DNA from: Bufo bufo
Lineage: Eukaryota > Chordata > Amphibia > Anura > Bufonidae
NCBI RefSeq assembly: GCF_905171765.1
Contig: NC_053394.1
Span: 155,766,015-155,830,014, forward strand
Length of the DNA stretch: 64,000 nt
Direction of reading: 5' to 3'
Made by a program: the position numbers and the translations under genes
Part shown: one piece after another, positions 42,564 to 53,899 of the stretch
How positions within the stretch are numbered: the first letter of the stretch is position 1
Layout: each line of letters opens with the position of its first letter
Notes under the pieces: generated by a model
What the model was told of the DNA's origin: nothing
What the model saw: the letters and a program-made list of their open reading frames with translations, nothing else
The model's database searches: none

Positions 42564-42843
42564 ATACATACATGCATACATAGATATATATATACACACA
42601 CATAACAAACAGATTGGTCACTTATTGTGACGGACTGAACTGTCACTGGGGCTGCTGGGGGAGCCTCCTTCCTACGGACTATAGACCTAGAACTATGGAG
42701 ACCTTTTGGGGTTACAAAGAACTATGATTTATGTGTGGAGTTTATATACCACATATTTCCTATTGACCACTAAAGGTGCAGGGTGTGAATCCAGCAACAC
42801 AAAAAGGGTTAACTCTGCACTGAGACTCCCACTGATTGTGTTA

Positions 42844-43173
42844 GGCTGGGTTCAGACCTGAGCGTCTTTGATATGCGCGTTTAACGCGTGTTTTTGACGC
42901 GCGTTTTTGACGAGCGTTTTTTGCAATAGTAAACGCGCGTTTGACGCGCGTTTGTGTGATTGACTGCAATGTCCTATGGCCACAAACGCGCGTCAAAACG
43001 CCCCAAAGAAGCTCAAGTACTTGTTTGAGCGTAGGGCGTTTTACAGCGCGTTTTTCAGCGCTGTAAAACGCTCAAGTGAGAACCAGGGCCATAGGGAAGC
43101 ATTGGTTTTCATGTGTTGAGCGTTTTACAGCGCGTTTGAACGCGCTGTAAAACGCTCAAGTGTGAACCCAGCC
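42844..43173. mobile_element. Harbinger-type MITE, 330 bp
   Basis: TTA target duplication (42841-42843; 43174-43176), with inverted ends GGCTGGGTTCA / TGAACCCAGCC. The interior is built from repeats of acgcgcgttt and its inverse, giving strong foldback. No coding capacity. Confidence 0.92.
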
Positions 43174-43383
43174 TTAGTGATGGGATTAAGATAGCTGACT
43201 CTAGGAGTAGCCGACTCCAGTGTGGATGAGTAGATCACCCTATGATACACTCGGGAGATAATCCCATCACATGTATCTCCTCTCTCCCTATTCATTCATT
43301 ATGGAGGGGGGAGGGGATATGTCTGTTTGCATGTTGTTCATGGTTGATTGATTTATGTTGTTAGACTTCTTGAACAGTATATA

Positions 43384-45026
43384 CAGTCAGGTCCATAAAT
43401 ATTGGGACATCGACGCAATTCTAACATTTTTGGCTCTATACACCACCACAATAGATTTGAAATGAAATTAACAAGATGTACTTTAACTGCAATCTGTCAG
43501 CTTTAATTTGATTTTACATCTAAATCAGGTGAACGATGTAGGAATTACAACAGTTTGAATATGTGCCTGCCACTTGTTCGAGGACCAAAAGTAATGGGAC
43601 AAATGGCTTCTCAGCTGTTCCATGGCCAGGTGTGTGTTATTCCCTCATTATCCCAATTACAATGAGCAGATAAAAGGTCCAGAGTTCATTTAAAGTATGC
43701 TATTTGCATTTGGAATCTGTTGCTGTCAACTCTCAAGATGAGATCAAAGAGCTGTCACTATCAGTGAAGCAAGCCATTATTAGGCTGAAAAAACACAACA
43801 AATCCATCAGAGAGATAGCAAAAACATTAGGCATGGCCAAAACAACTGTTTGGAACATTCTTAAAAAGAAGGAACGCATCAGTGAGCTCAGCAACACCAA
43901 AAGACCCGGAAGACCATGGAAAACAACTGTGGTGGATGATCGAAGAATTCTTTCCCTGGTGAAGAAAACACCCTTCACAACAGTTGGCCAGATCAAGAAC
44001 ACTCTCCAGGAGGTAGGTGTATGTGTGTCAAAGTCAACAATCAAGAGAAGAATTCACCAGAGTGAATACAGAGGGTTCACCACAAGATGTAAACCATTGG
44101 TGAGCCTCAAAAACAGGAAGGCCAGATTAGAGTTTGCCAAATGACATCTAAAAAAGCCTTCACAGTTCTGGAACAACATCCTATGGACAGATGAGACCAA
44201 TATCAACTTGTACCAGAGTGATGGGAAGAGAAGAGTATGGAGAAGGAAAGGAACTGCTCATGATCCTAAGCATACCACCTCATCAGTGAAGCATGGTGGT
44301 GGTAGTGTCATGGCGTTGGCATGTATGGCTGCCAATGGAACTAGTTCTCTTGTATTTATTGATGATGTGACTGCTGACAAAAGCAGCAGGATGAATTCTG
44401 AAGTGTTTCGGCAATATTATCTGCTCATATTCAGCCAAATGCTTCAGAACTCATTGGACGGCGCTTCACAGTGCAGATGGACAATGACCCAAAGCATACT
44501 GCAAAAGCAACCAAAGAGTTTTTTAAGGGAAAGAAGTGGAATGTTATGCAATGGCCAAGTCAATCACCTGACCTGAATCCGATTGAGCATGCATTTCACT
44601 TGCTGAAGACAAAACTGAAGGGACAATACCCCAAGAACAAGCAGGAACTGAAGACAGTTGCAGTAGAGGCCTGGCAGAGCATCACCAGGGATGAAACTCA
44701 GCGTCTGGTGATGTCTATGCGTTCCAGACTTCAGGCTGTAATTGACTGCAAAGAATTTGCAACCAAGTATTAAAAGGTGAAAGTTTGATTTATAATTATT
44801 ATTCTGTCCAATTACTTTTGGTCCCTTAACAAGTGGGAGGAACATATGCAAACTGTAGTAATTCCTACACCGTTCACCTGATTTGGATGTAAATACCCTC
44901 AAATTAAAGCTGACAGTCTGCAGTTAAAGCACATCTTGTTCATTTCATTTCAACTCCATTGTGGTAGTGTATAGAGCCAAAAATGTTAGAATTGTATCGA
45001 TGTCCCAATATTTATGGACCTGACTG
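43384..45026 (+). mobile_element. Tc1-like transposon, copy 3
   Basis: TA at 43382-43383 and 45027-45028, CAGTCAGG termini, 1643 bp. Same family as copies 1 and 2, inserted in the 5' LTR of the gag-only element. Confidence 0.95.
43737..44773 (+). pseudogene. Tc1 transposase, copy 3, frameshifted
   Basis: The N-terminal helix-turn-helix part is open to 44144, where the former CGA codon is TGA (AKR to AK-stop). The piece with TDET (first Asp) lies around 44190, and VWRRKG...FIDDVTADKSS is open from 44208. A base loss near 44410 (tttcgg-caatatt, compared with copy 2) shifts the frame. The last piece, with MDNDPKHTA and SPDLNPIEH, ends at 44773 with DCKEFATKY. It is the most complete copy of this family here but has at least one stop and one frameshift. 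Confidence 0.92.
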
Positions 45027-45370
45027 TATACTGAGTTGGTCTTCAATAAAGTCAGTTCCTAATTTTACGTTCAACATAGAGCCTCCACTCATGTGTGTAG
45101 GGATTGCTATATGCTGTATACTACCCTGGCTATAATCCCTAGCTCTTGTAAGAGCTGTTCCTGTTCCTTGTTCCTGCATTGCTCTCTGAAGCCTGGAGCC
45201 TTGTCGTAGGTCCAGTGCGGGTAGGAGATGGCGAGACCCCAACCAAGCTGCAGCGGTTCGTGGGGTCTGCAGTGCTTATGGTGTCAAGTGGAGTGCTTGG
45301 AGCCCTCGGGAAACACTAGGAGCATCCATTAACGGAGGTACCCAGTCGGGGTGCCAGGAGATCCGTTACA

Positions 45371-46989
45371 TTGGTGGCAGCAGTGGGTTAGCACCCTAGT
45401 GCGAGGAGAAGCAGCTCGGAGACACCGGTAACGTGTGGAGTATATTGAGGGCAACGCTAGTATCCGTACAGTGCCCCTGGATACAGCAGGATGGAATCGG
45501 CTAGTCTTCAGACAGCGTTCCATGACAAGGAGGAGGAGGCGGCCGCGGACTAAAGGGATGCAGACAGAAAGGAAGTCTGGTATGATGCCCTAGAAAATGC
45601 CCTGGAAAATGCCTAGCAGCGGCGAGGTGAGAGTCTCCCCAGTTATGAGCAACAGCTACAGAAGCGTGGGGCAATGCGGATAGGTCTCTTGGGAGAGCAG
45701 CCCCTGGACGAGTAGGTAACAGAGCTCCAGAGCCTGGTATGTAAGGAGCTTTGGCTAGAGGATGCTTACAGGGCCCTAAGGTCGCATGTCATTCAACATT
45801 CCCCCTGGACGTCCGAGCACGACTTACCTGAATGGAAAGATTATGATAGACCTGGGTTACTAGGGGAGGCCTTGGAGGAGGACATTGATCTTGGCAGCAC
45901 GGAGGAGTCTTGGTTTTAGGATATCTACGACTACCGGATGGGCATGCATGTTTATGCTGACGGATGGGAGGTGAGCAAAGATATTACCCACCTGGTAACA
46001 AGGGAGTGGGAGCTGGAGCAGACCTACCAACACCTGCTCAGCTCCATTCAGCCCCAACCTACCCAACAAGCAAAGCCAGATCTGCCATCCTACAACTGGG
46101 AAGACTGGGTGTCGATACCCCCTGCTTCCCTACCAGCTCGCAAAGTAGGGAACTTCACCGACTGGTTCGGAGAAGACCTCCCGACGGCAGGTAGAGATGG
46201 GACCGAAGTCTCTCCACCGGCCCTACAGGGATGCTGGGCAGCCGGCCCAGATCCCCAACTACAGCCAGCGTTACCCAGAGTCCAGACAGTCGGTCTGACT
46301 CCCCAGCGGCAGCTTACCTTGCAGGGATAGGAGACAACCGGTATCTCTCCCCAACTACAGGGGGACAGTACCCCTAACTCCGATGGTGCAGATGGGACTG
46401 CGGTCTCTGCACCAGACCTACAGGGATGCTGGACGGCCGGTACAGATCCCCAACCAACTCCGCAGGAATGCCAGGAGGAGGAGGTAAGCGATCCCTCCTC
46501 TCCACAGCCGATCCGCAACCAGGTCCTGGGGGTAGGATTCCCTGACCCCATCCCAGAGGAAGAGCTGGAATCTGGGCAGAGTACCGTTGGCCTCTGTCCT
46601 CCCCTATCCTCTTGTTCAGAGCCTGACTCCCCACAGGCTACCCCAGTGGAAGAGCTGGCATCTGGTCAGAGTGCAGTCGGCCTCTGCCCTCCCCTATCCT
46701 CTTGTCCAGAGCCTGACTCCCCACAGGCTACCCCAGTGGAAGAGCTGGCATCTAGGCAGAGCGCAGTCGGCCTCTGCCCACCAAGTACCCACAGCTCCAA
46801 GCTAGAGAGCAACAATGCAGCAAGGAGTAATAGACGCACACTCAACAGCTGGGGACATACAGAACAGAGCCAGGCCCCAGAGTTCAACAGGACCAGTGTT
46901 TGGTTATGGTTGGGCTACTCGACTAACTCAGGCACCGACCGACAGAAGGTCAGGTACCTGGTTAGTCTACTGTTGGGGGGGGGGAGAAA
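45371..46989 (+). pseudogene. Degenerate gag-like region of the LTR element
   Basis: A start MESASLQTAFHDKEEEAAAD at 45491 is followed within 21 codons by a stop and then by further in-frame stops near 45615, 45712 and 45917. The longest open piece (45938-46330) is Pro-rich with no zinc knuckle. Between 46587 and 46780 a unit of about 84 bp (agagcctgactccccacagg...) is tandemly repeated. No protease, RT or integrase. The element must have been mobilised by another element's enzymes. Confidence 0.75.
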
Positions 46990-47798
46990 TGTGATGGACT
47001 GAACCGTCACTGGGGCTGCTGGAGAAGCCTCAGGGCTAGCCTCCTTCCTACGGACTATGGACCCAGAACTATGGAGACCCCCTCAGACCTTTTGGGGTTA
47101 CAAGGAACTATGAACCCTGATTTATGTGTGGAGTTTATATGCCACATATTTCCTATTGACCACTAAAGGTGCAGGGTGTGAATCCAGCAACACAAAAAGG
47201 GTTAACTCTGCACTGAGACTCCCACTGATTGTGTTAGTGATGGGATTAAGCTGACTCTAGGAGTAGCCGACTCCAGTGTAGATGAGTAGATCACCCTATG
47301 ATACACTCGGGAGATAATCCTATCACATGTATCTCCTCTCTCCCTATTCATACATGGGGGGGGGGGGATATGTCTGTTTGCATGTTGTTCATGGTTGATT
47401 GATTTATGTTGTTAGACTTCTTGAACAGTATATATACTGAGTTGGTCTTCAATAAAGTCAGTTCCTGTTTTACCTTCAACATAGAGCCTCCTCTCATGTG
47501 TGTGGGGATTGCTATATGCTGTATACTCCCCTGGCTATAATCCCTAGCTCTTGTAAGAGCTGTTCCTGTTCCTTGTTCCTGAATTGCTCTCTGAAGGAAG
47601 AGAGGTTCACCCACTGGAGCCTGGAGCCTTGTCTTAGGTCCAGGGCGGGTAGGAGACAGCGAGACCCCAACCAAGCTGCTACGGTTCGTGGGATCTGCAG
47701 TGCTTACGGTGTCAAGTGGAGTGCTTGGAGTCCTCGGGAAGAACTAGGAGCATCCATCAACGGAGGTACCCAGTCGGGGTGCCAGGACATCCGTTACA
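46990..47798 (+). repeat. 3' LTR of the gag-only element
   Basis: 809 bp, uninterrupted. A TATA-like tatatatactg and an AATAAA (ttcaataaagtcag) lie close together around 47430-47460. Confidence 0.92.
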
Positions 47799-47803
47799 CT
47801 TAT

Positions 47804-49112
47804 CTTTCTACTTGGAGGTGCAGGAGATGAGCAGTCAGGAGGCACGGAGGAGGAGGGGGAGCACTGCTGATATCATGCAGAGAGATTTTTTCTTCCTGAC
47901 CTCTGCATGCTTCCTTCTGAATGCGGACCGCTGGGCAGCATCAATCAGCGTCAGCAGGCACATGTGTAGAGGTGGCTCAGCGTGCTGATGTGTAATGCTG
48001 CAACCCTGCGGTCCCCCTGAGCCTGCACTCCTGAGTTAGTTTAGACAGATATGCAAATAGACAGCTTGCTTCATGGGGCTGACACGGGAGGCCCACTGTG
48101 TGATCTGGCCAGATAGCGCTGGCCAAAAAATACCAGCAATTATCATTGCCGGTACAAGAAAAATACTGGTAGCCTGGGTTAGCTCTGTACAGTGAGAAGT
48201 GACTACTGCGGAGTCTATGTCAGTGTCTATCTGCTTACCGTCATGCTCCTCTGCTTGGGATGATACCTGAGAGGGTGGTCCAGGGTGTAAAGCCGTGTTG
48301 TGTTCTGTGCTACCGCATTCTGTGCATGTCACACTGATCTTACAGTTCCCGGCAAAGTGCGATGTTGTAGCGGAGGCACCTGAAGCAGATGTTGCTTTCT
48401 TTGAGGAATTCTTTGCGGTCCTCTAAAGACTTCTCCCTGAAGGCTCTGCATTTTAGTAGAGGATGTGGTTTCTTGTGCAGGGGGCATTGTTTGGTAAGAT
48501 CTTTGGGTATGTTCTCTTCTTAAGAAGACTTAAACGGCCTGTAAGGAGAACCTGTGGAGGCAACGTTAGTTTTGTGGACTTCCACTGGTGTTTAACACAG
48601 ATACATTCATTTCAATGGGTCCGCAAAAAATGGGGGCAGCACACCGTGTGCTAATCACATCCGTATGTCCATTCCGTAGCCCCACAAAAAAAATATAACA
48701 TGTCCTATTCTTGTCCATTTTAGGCATTGTTACAATGGAGCCACCAAAAAAATGGATGGCATACGGATGTCATCCGTTTTTTTTTTGCAGACCGCAAAAC
48801 ACATACGGTTGTGTGCATGTAGTCATAATAAGGATAACCTAGTGACCAGTCTGATACATGACATCACGTATTAGATTGTTTTCTAGGAACTGAGAAGCAG
48901 TATTAACAGGTTGTAGAATTTTCTCTTAAATTTCCCTGAAAAGAAGTGCAATCAGGAGAATAACATTCAGTAATAGTGTCCTAATCCATTCAATCCATTA
49001 TTATATGGACATGTGAACCAGTGTCTAGGAAAGGGTGCACTATTTATACATTGGAACCAGTGCTGCTTTACTTTCTTTTTTATTTATGTGAATCTTCAGA
49101 TACTGTGTTCTT
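47804..49112. other. No gene recognised; half-MITE
   Basis: 48590-48830 resembles one arm of the Harbinger-type elements nearby (ttcaatgggtccgca, ccgtttttttttt, acacatacggttgtgtgcatg), but no matching second terminus was found. The rest is unassigned. Confidence 0.4.
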
Positions 49113-49153
49113 ACATGCCTGATGAAGAGACCTATGTAGTCTCGAAAGCTTGC
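49113..49153 (+). ncRNA. Hammerhead-like core motif
   Basis: CTGATGA (49119-49125), a perfect 5-bp stem II GAGAC-ctatgta-GTCTC, then GAAA (49144-49147) and GCTTGC. The conserved catalytic boxes and stem II are intact. Stems I and III and the cleavage triplet are not clear (TGC/GCA is the only obvious stem I), so it is a candidate or a relic of a repeat carrying the ribozyme. Confidence 0.45.
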
Positions 49154-49851
49154 AATTTTGTCATCTTCTTTTCAGCAAGCCATTAAAAGGCATTGGATAC
49201 TAAAAAATCTAATTTTTAAAATTTTCTAAACGGCTGAAGAATTTGAGAATACAAATTTCTGAAGTTGTTTGACACACACTGAACACTAGATTTTCGTCAT
49301 GTTAGGCCTCATGCACACGACTGTATTTTTTTGCGGTCCGCAAAACGGGGTTCCGTTTTTCCGTGATCCATGACCGTTTTTTCGTCCGTGGGTCTTCCTT
49401 GATTTTTGGAGGATCCACGAACATGAAAAAAAAGTCGTTTTGGTGTCCGCCTGGCCGTGCGGAGCCAAACGGATCCGTCCTGAATTACAATGCAAGTCAA
49501 TGGGGACGGATCCATTTGACGTTGACACAATATGGTGCAATTTCAAACGGATCCGTCCCCTATTGACTTTCAATGTAAAGTCAGGAGTTAATATACCATC
49601 GGATCAGAGTTTTCTCCAATCCGATGGTATATTTTAACTTGAAGCGTCCCCATCACCATGGGAACGCCTCTATGTTAGAATATCCCGTCGGATTTGAGTT
49701 ACATCGTGAAACTCAAATCCGACAGTATATTCTAACACAGAGGCGTTCCCATGGTGATGGGGACGCTTCAGGTTAGAATATACTAAAAGAACTGTGTACA
49801 TGACTGCCCCCTTCTGCCCTTCTGCCAGGCAGCAGGGGGCAGCCCCCCCTG

Positions 49852-50150
49852 TAGTTAACACATTGGTGGCCAGTGTGGCTGGCCCCCCCCTCCCTCCCCT
49901 GTATTTAACTCATTGGTGGCCAGTGGGCCCCCCTCCCCTGTAGTTAACTCATTGGTGGCCAGTGGGGCCCCCCCCCCTCCCCTGTAGTTAACTCATTGGT
50001 GGCCAGTGGCCCCCCCCCCTCCCCTGTAGTTAACTCGTTGGTGGCCAGTGGGCCCCCCCCTCCCCTGTAGTTAACTCGTTGGTGGCCAGTGGGCCCCCCT
50101 CCCTCCCCTGTAGTTAACTCGTTGGTGGCCAGTGGGCCTTCTCCCCTCCC
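49852..50150 (+). repeat. Left minisatellite arm
   Basis: Seven to eight units of roughly 36-42 bp, each 'gtagttaactcattggtggccagtg' plus a C-run and 'tcccct'. The unit is the inverse of the one in the right arm. C-run lengths vary and may be unreliable. Confidence 0.9.
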
Positions 50151-50409
50151 TCCCCCTCCTAATTAAAATCTCCCCCCTATCATTGGTGGCAGCGGAGTGT
50201 ACCGATCGGAGTCCCAGTTTAATCGCTGGGACTCCGATCGGTAACCATGGCAACCAGGACGCTACTGCAGTCCCGGTTGCCATGGTTACTTAGCAATTTG
50301 TAGAACCATTATACTTACCTGCGAGCTGCGATGTCTGCGTCCGGTCGGGAGCTCCTCCTACTGGTAAGTGACAGGTCCGGCTGGGAGCTCCTCCTACTGG
50401 TAAGTGACA

Positions 50410-50945
50410 GCAACGAGTTAACTACAGGGGAGGGAGGGGGGGGCGGCCGCACTGGCCACCAATGAGTTAACTACAGGGGAGGGAGGGGGGGGGCGGCCGC
50501 ACTGCCCACCAATGAGTTAACTACAGGGGAGGGGGGGCCCACTGGCCACCAATGAGTTAACTACAGGGGAGGGGGGCCCACTGGCCACCAATGAGTTAAC
50601 TACAGGGGAGGGGGGGGCGGCCGCACTGGCCACCAATGAGTTAACTACAGGGGAGGGAGGGGGGGGCCGGCCGCACTGGCCACCAATGAGTTAACTACAG
50701 GGGAGGGGGGGGCCCACTGGCCACCAATGAGTTAACTACAGGGGAGGGGGGGCCGGCCGCACTGGCCACCAATGAGTTAACTACAGGGGAGGGAGGGGGG
50801 GGGGCCGGCCACACTGGCCACCAATGAGTTAACTACAGGGGAGGGGGGGCCGGCCGCACTTGCCACCAATGAGTTAACTACAGGGGAGGGAGGGGTGGGG
50901 GGGGGCCAGCAGCACTGGCCACCAATGTGTTAACTACAGGGGGGG
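50410..50945 (+). repeat. Right minisatellite arm
   Basis: About a dozen units 'actggccaccaatgagttaactacaggggaggg' with variable G-runs and a GGCCGGCCGC or GGCGGCCGC insert. It is longer than the left arm, so array copy number has changed independently on the two sides. Confidence 0.92.
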
Positions 50946-51549
50946 GGCTGCCCCCTGCTGCCTGGCAGCAGGGGGCAGTCATGTACACAGTTCTGTTAGT
51001 ATATTCTAACCTGAAGCGTCCCCATCACCATGGGAACGCCTCTGTGTTAGAATATACTGTCGGTTCTGAGTTTTCACGAAGTGAAAACTCAGCTATGAAA
51101 AAGCTTTTATGCAGACGGATCTTCGGATCCGTCTGTATAAAAACTAACCTACGGCCACGGATCACGGACACAGATGCCAATCTTGTGTGCATCCGTGTTC
51201 TTTCACGGACCCATTGACTTGAATGGGTCCGTGAACCGTTGTCCGTCAAAAAAATAGGACAGGTCATATTTTTTTGACGGACAGGATACACGGATCACGG
51301 TCTCGGCTGCAAAACGGTGCATTTTCCGATTTTTCCACGGACCCATTGAAAGTCAATGGGTCCGCGAAAAAAAACGGAAAACGGCACAACGGCCACGGAT
51401 GCACACAACGGTCGTGTGCATGAGGCCTTAGTCTGTGTTCACATCTGCACAGTGAACTCTGCCAGTCTGTTCAGGCAGAGGAACAGACTGTTGAAGCTCA
51501 CTGTATTCGGCATAGCCGGATACAACCGATCACCGCCGGATCCCCATTC

Positions 51550-51825
51550 ACTATAATAGGAGTTAATTTATTTCAGTAATGCAACTTAAAAGGTGAAACT
51601 AACATATGAGATAGACTTATTACATGCAAAGCGAGATATTTCAAGCCTTTATTTGTTATCATTTGGATGATTGTGACTTATAGCTTATGAAACCCCAAAG
51701 TCACAATTTGAGGTACCCTTTGCTTAGGGGGTGCATTAATTAGCTGACTAGAGTGTGACACTTTGAGCCTAGAATATTGAACCTTTTCACAAAATTCTAA
51801 TTTTAAGCTGCATTAAAGCAGTGGC
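51550..51825. repeat. Interspersed repeat, left half (interrupted by Ngaro)
   Basis: Inverse of 21298-21360 at its start (cagtaatgcaacttaaaagg). The matching end of the repeat (cattaccgaaataaatgg ... gtttcacctg) is found at 57455-57523, on the other side of the Ngaro element, so the Ngaro appears to be inserted in it. Confidence 0.6.
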
Positions 51826-52067
51826 CGGACTGAGGGGGGGCGGAGCCCCCTTTAGGGGAGGCCCCCATGACGGGGGTTTGGTTTCAGTGAGCTGGGGGGG
51901 GGGGGGAGTGGTCGGGCTAGGGGAGAGGGAGGGGGCTTTGGCAGGGAGAATAGGTTAGGATAGGTTAGGGGTGTGAGGGGGTGGAGTCGAGGGGTTTAAA
52001 TAGGCAGGGAAGAAGAAGGCTAGGGGCCATTTTAGGTAGAGAGAAAAGCTGGTACATCACCTGAGAG

Positions 52068-53899
52068 ATGGAGCGTCTGGAGGCCATGATCGGCGAGTTG
52101 CGGGCAGCGGCTGAGGTGAGAGGCCCAGCGTGGGTCCAGGAGCAGATCCAGCTGCTGCTGGGGGGGCCGAGTGAGGTGCCTGTCTTGCCTCACTCACCGG
52201 TATTACGGCTGCGGCGGGCCAGGCCAGGCCGCCGGCGCGCCTTTCCCCATCAACTTTCCCCCCTAGGGCTCAGCGCCGTATTAGGAGCCCCTCTCGGGAC
52301 CCTCCACGTCGGGTGCCGCCGACACCAGCTTCTACTAGGCTCCGGCGTGGGAGGAATCCTCACTGTAGGCGGAGCCTTGTGGGCGGCCGGGCCCGGCCGT
52401 CCACTCCTGCAAGCGGCGACGGCGTGGGAGCGGGACCGGGTACTGCGGGCGCCCCTGTAACTCCTGGTACAGGGGCGTCCCCTCGGCGTGGGAGGTCAGG
52501 CATTCAGCGCGGGGCTGCTGCATGTGGATCCGGTGGTAGCAGCAGGCCCCAGGTTGCAGACAGCTCGAGAGGCTCCGCCCCCAGGAGCAGTTATGATGAC
52601 ATCGTTAACCCCGGCGTCCCTGGTTTGCATAGAGCCAGGGGACAGGAGCCGACCGAGCCCAGGAGATGTGAGGAGGTCCGGACCGTGGAGGGATCCTGTT
52701 GCAACGCGTGTTCCTGCCCTGCCAGGAGGCAGGGTGAGGATGAAGGTTCCAGCGGCATGGTCTATCCGGGAGAGGACGTCCCTGGTCCCAGCGGGTCCAG
52801 GGGACAGAGAGACGGCGACAGCGTGACGCAGAGGAGGGATCTTCAGGAGTCAGGACTTGCGGCTGATGGGAACACAGCGCCCAGGCAGCCAGGTGAGATT
52901 GCATGGGGTCCACTTGCGCAGGTAGTGCAGGGTATGGGGGCTGGGGTGGGGGGTGTTTCCCAGTTAGAGTTGAGTAAGGGCCTGGGGCAATTGTTGGGGG
53001 GTCTGGCGGGGTTGGTTGCTAGTTGGGGGTTGAGTGGGGGGACACCGTTGCAGGCCTGGGGCGTGCAAGGTTTGGCTGCGAGCGGAGGGTCGTCGGTGGA
53101 GCCGCAGCGGGGGTTGCCGGGTGTGGGGGTGTCGGTACAGACGCAGGCGGGAACGGAGGGGGACGAGGATTCTGTGCGGGTTGATGATAAAGCAAAAGGG
53201 GAGGTTTATGTTTGCTTTGAGAGTCCGTTGGGGGCGCATTTGAAGTCGGAGGTGAGGTAGAGGATTTGGAAGGGGGAATATGTGGAGATATTTTCCTTGC
53301 TTCCTTTGGAACGCTTCAATCTGGATAGGGTGCGAAGGGAAGATGGTAAGCGGGAGGAGGAGGAGAAGCGCCGGTATAGGTTAATACCGAGGACGTTTGC
53401 AAACTGGTTGCAGGCGTTCGCGATATTGGCGAGTGTGATTGGGGAGAAGACTCCGGAGGCTTGTTCGGGGTTGTTTTGTTATTTGGATGCAATCGGGGAG
53501 GCGTATCGGGTGTATGGGGAAGTGGCGTGGTTGCGGTATGACGAACAGTTCCGGCAGAGGAAGGCGGTTCGCCCTGAGATGCGGTGGGACCATAAGGATA
53601 TTGCTTTATGGCTGAAGGTTACGGCCCCAGTGCGTTCGGGGCAGCCCTTTCGTGGGGAAGGTAGTAGTGGGGGGTCGGGCAATACAGCGGTTGCCTCAGC
53701 GAGGGGACTGTGTTTTGCCTTCAATGAAGGCACCTGTAGGTTCGGGCCTAAATGTAAATTTAAGCACGAATGCTCAGGCTGTGGAGGGAATCACGGGGCA
53801 GCGCGGTGTTTTAAGGGAGGCAAGCAGAGAGGGGGGGATGGTTTTGGAAAAGGGGGTGACGCCAGTTCGGCTGGAAAGGATGCAACCGTACTTAGATAG
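52068..53899 (+). pseudogene. Ngaro ORF1 (Gag-like), one stop and a probable frameshift
   Basis: ATG at 52068 (MERLEAMIGELRAAAE) opens one frame. From about 52262 the coding-like sequence (RAQRRIRSPSRDPPRR onward) is in another frame that runs to 53260, where a TAG interrupts KSEVR/RIWKGEYVEIFSLLP. The same frame then continues to 53899. The C-terminus has FNEGTCRFGPKCKFKH (a CCCH-type finger: C-x5-C-x3-H style) and a second Cys/His cluster ECSGCGGNHGAARC, presumably RNA binding. The middle is low-complexity Gly/Ser/Pro/Arg. The putative frame change near 52160 lies at a G7 run and could be a sequencing artefact. Confidence 0.75.

Larger units (their letters stand above)
42626..45370 (+). repeat. 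5' LTR of the gag-only element, carrying a MITE and a Tc1
   Basis: Its sequence matches 46990-47798 once 42844-43173 (Harbinger MITE) and 43384-45026 (Tc1) and their duplications are removed. Neither insert is in the 3' LTR, so both entered after this element had integrated. Confidence 0.92.
42626..47798 (+). mobile_element. Non-autonomous LTR retrotransposon with degenerate gag only
   Basis: LTRs 42626-45370 (with two nested insertions) and 46990-47798 (809 bp, intact). Termini are TGTGACGG/TGTGATGG ... CCGTTACA, with CTTAT duplicated outside (42621-42625; 47799-47803). A PBS-like TTGGTGGCAGCAGTGGG follows LTR 1 at 45371 and a polypurine tract (G-run plus AGAAA) precedes LTR 2. The 1.6-kb interior has one gag-like frame with stops and no pol. 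Confidence 0.92.
49305..51427. mobile_element. 2.1-kb Harbinger-type foldback element with minisatellite arms
   Basis: TTA at 49302-49304 and 51428-51430; inverted ends GGCCTCATGCACACGAC / GTCGTGTGCATGAGGCC. Inner matching segments continue the fold: ggcgttcccatggtgatgggg (about 49742) with its inverse at 51018, and agcagggggcagcc with its inverse at about 50945. The arms then consist of tandem arrays in opposite orientation. No transposase frame is present. Confidence 0.88.

Noticed and set aside
49852..50945. Regularly spaced ~25-bp repeats that superficially resemble a CRISPR array
   Set aside because: The spacers are homopolymer C/G runs, not unique sequence, the arrays are mirrored within a foldback transposon, and the context is eukaryotic.
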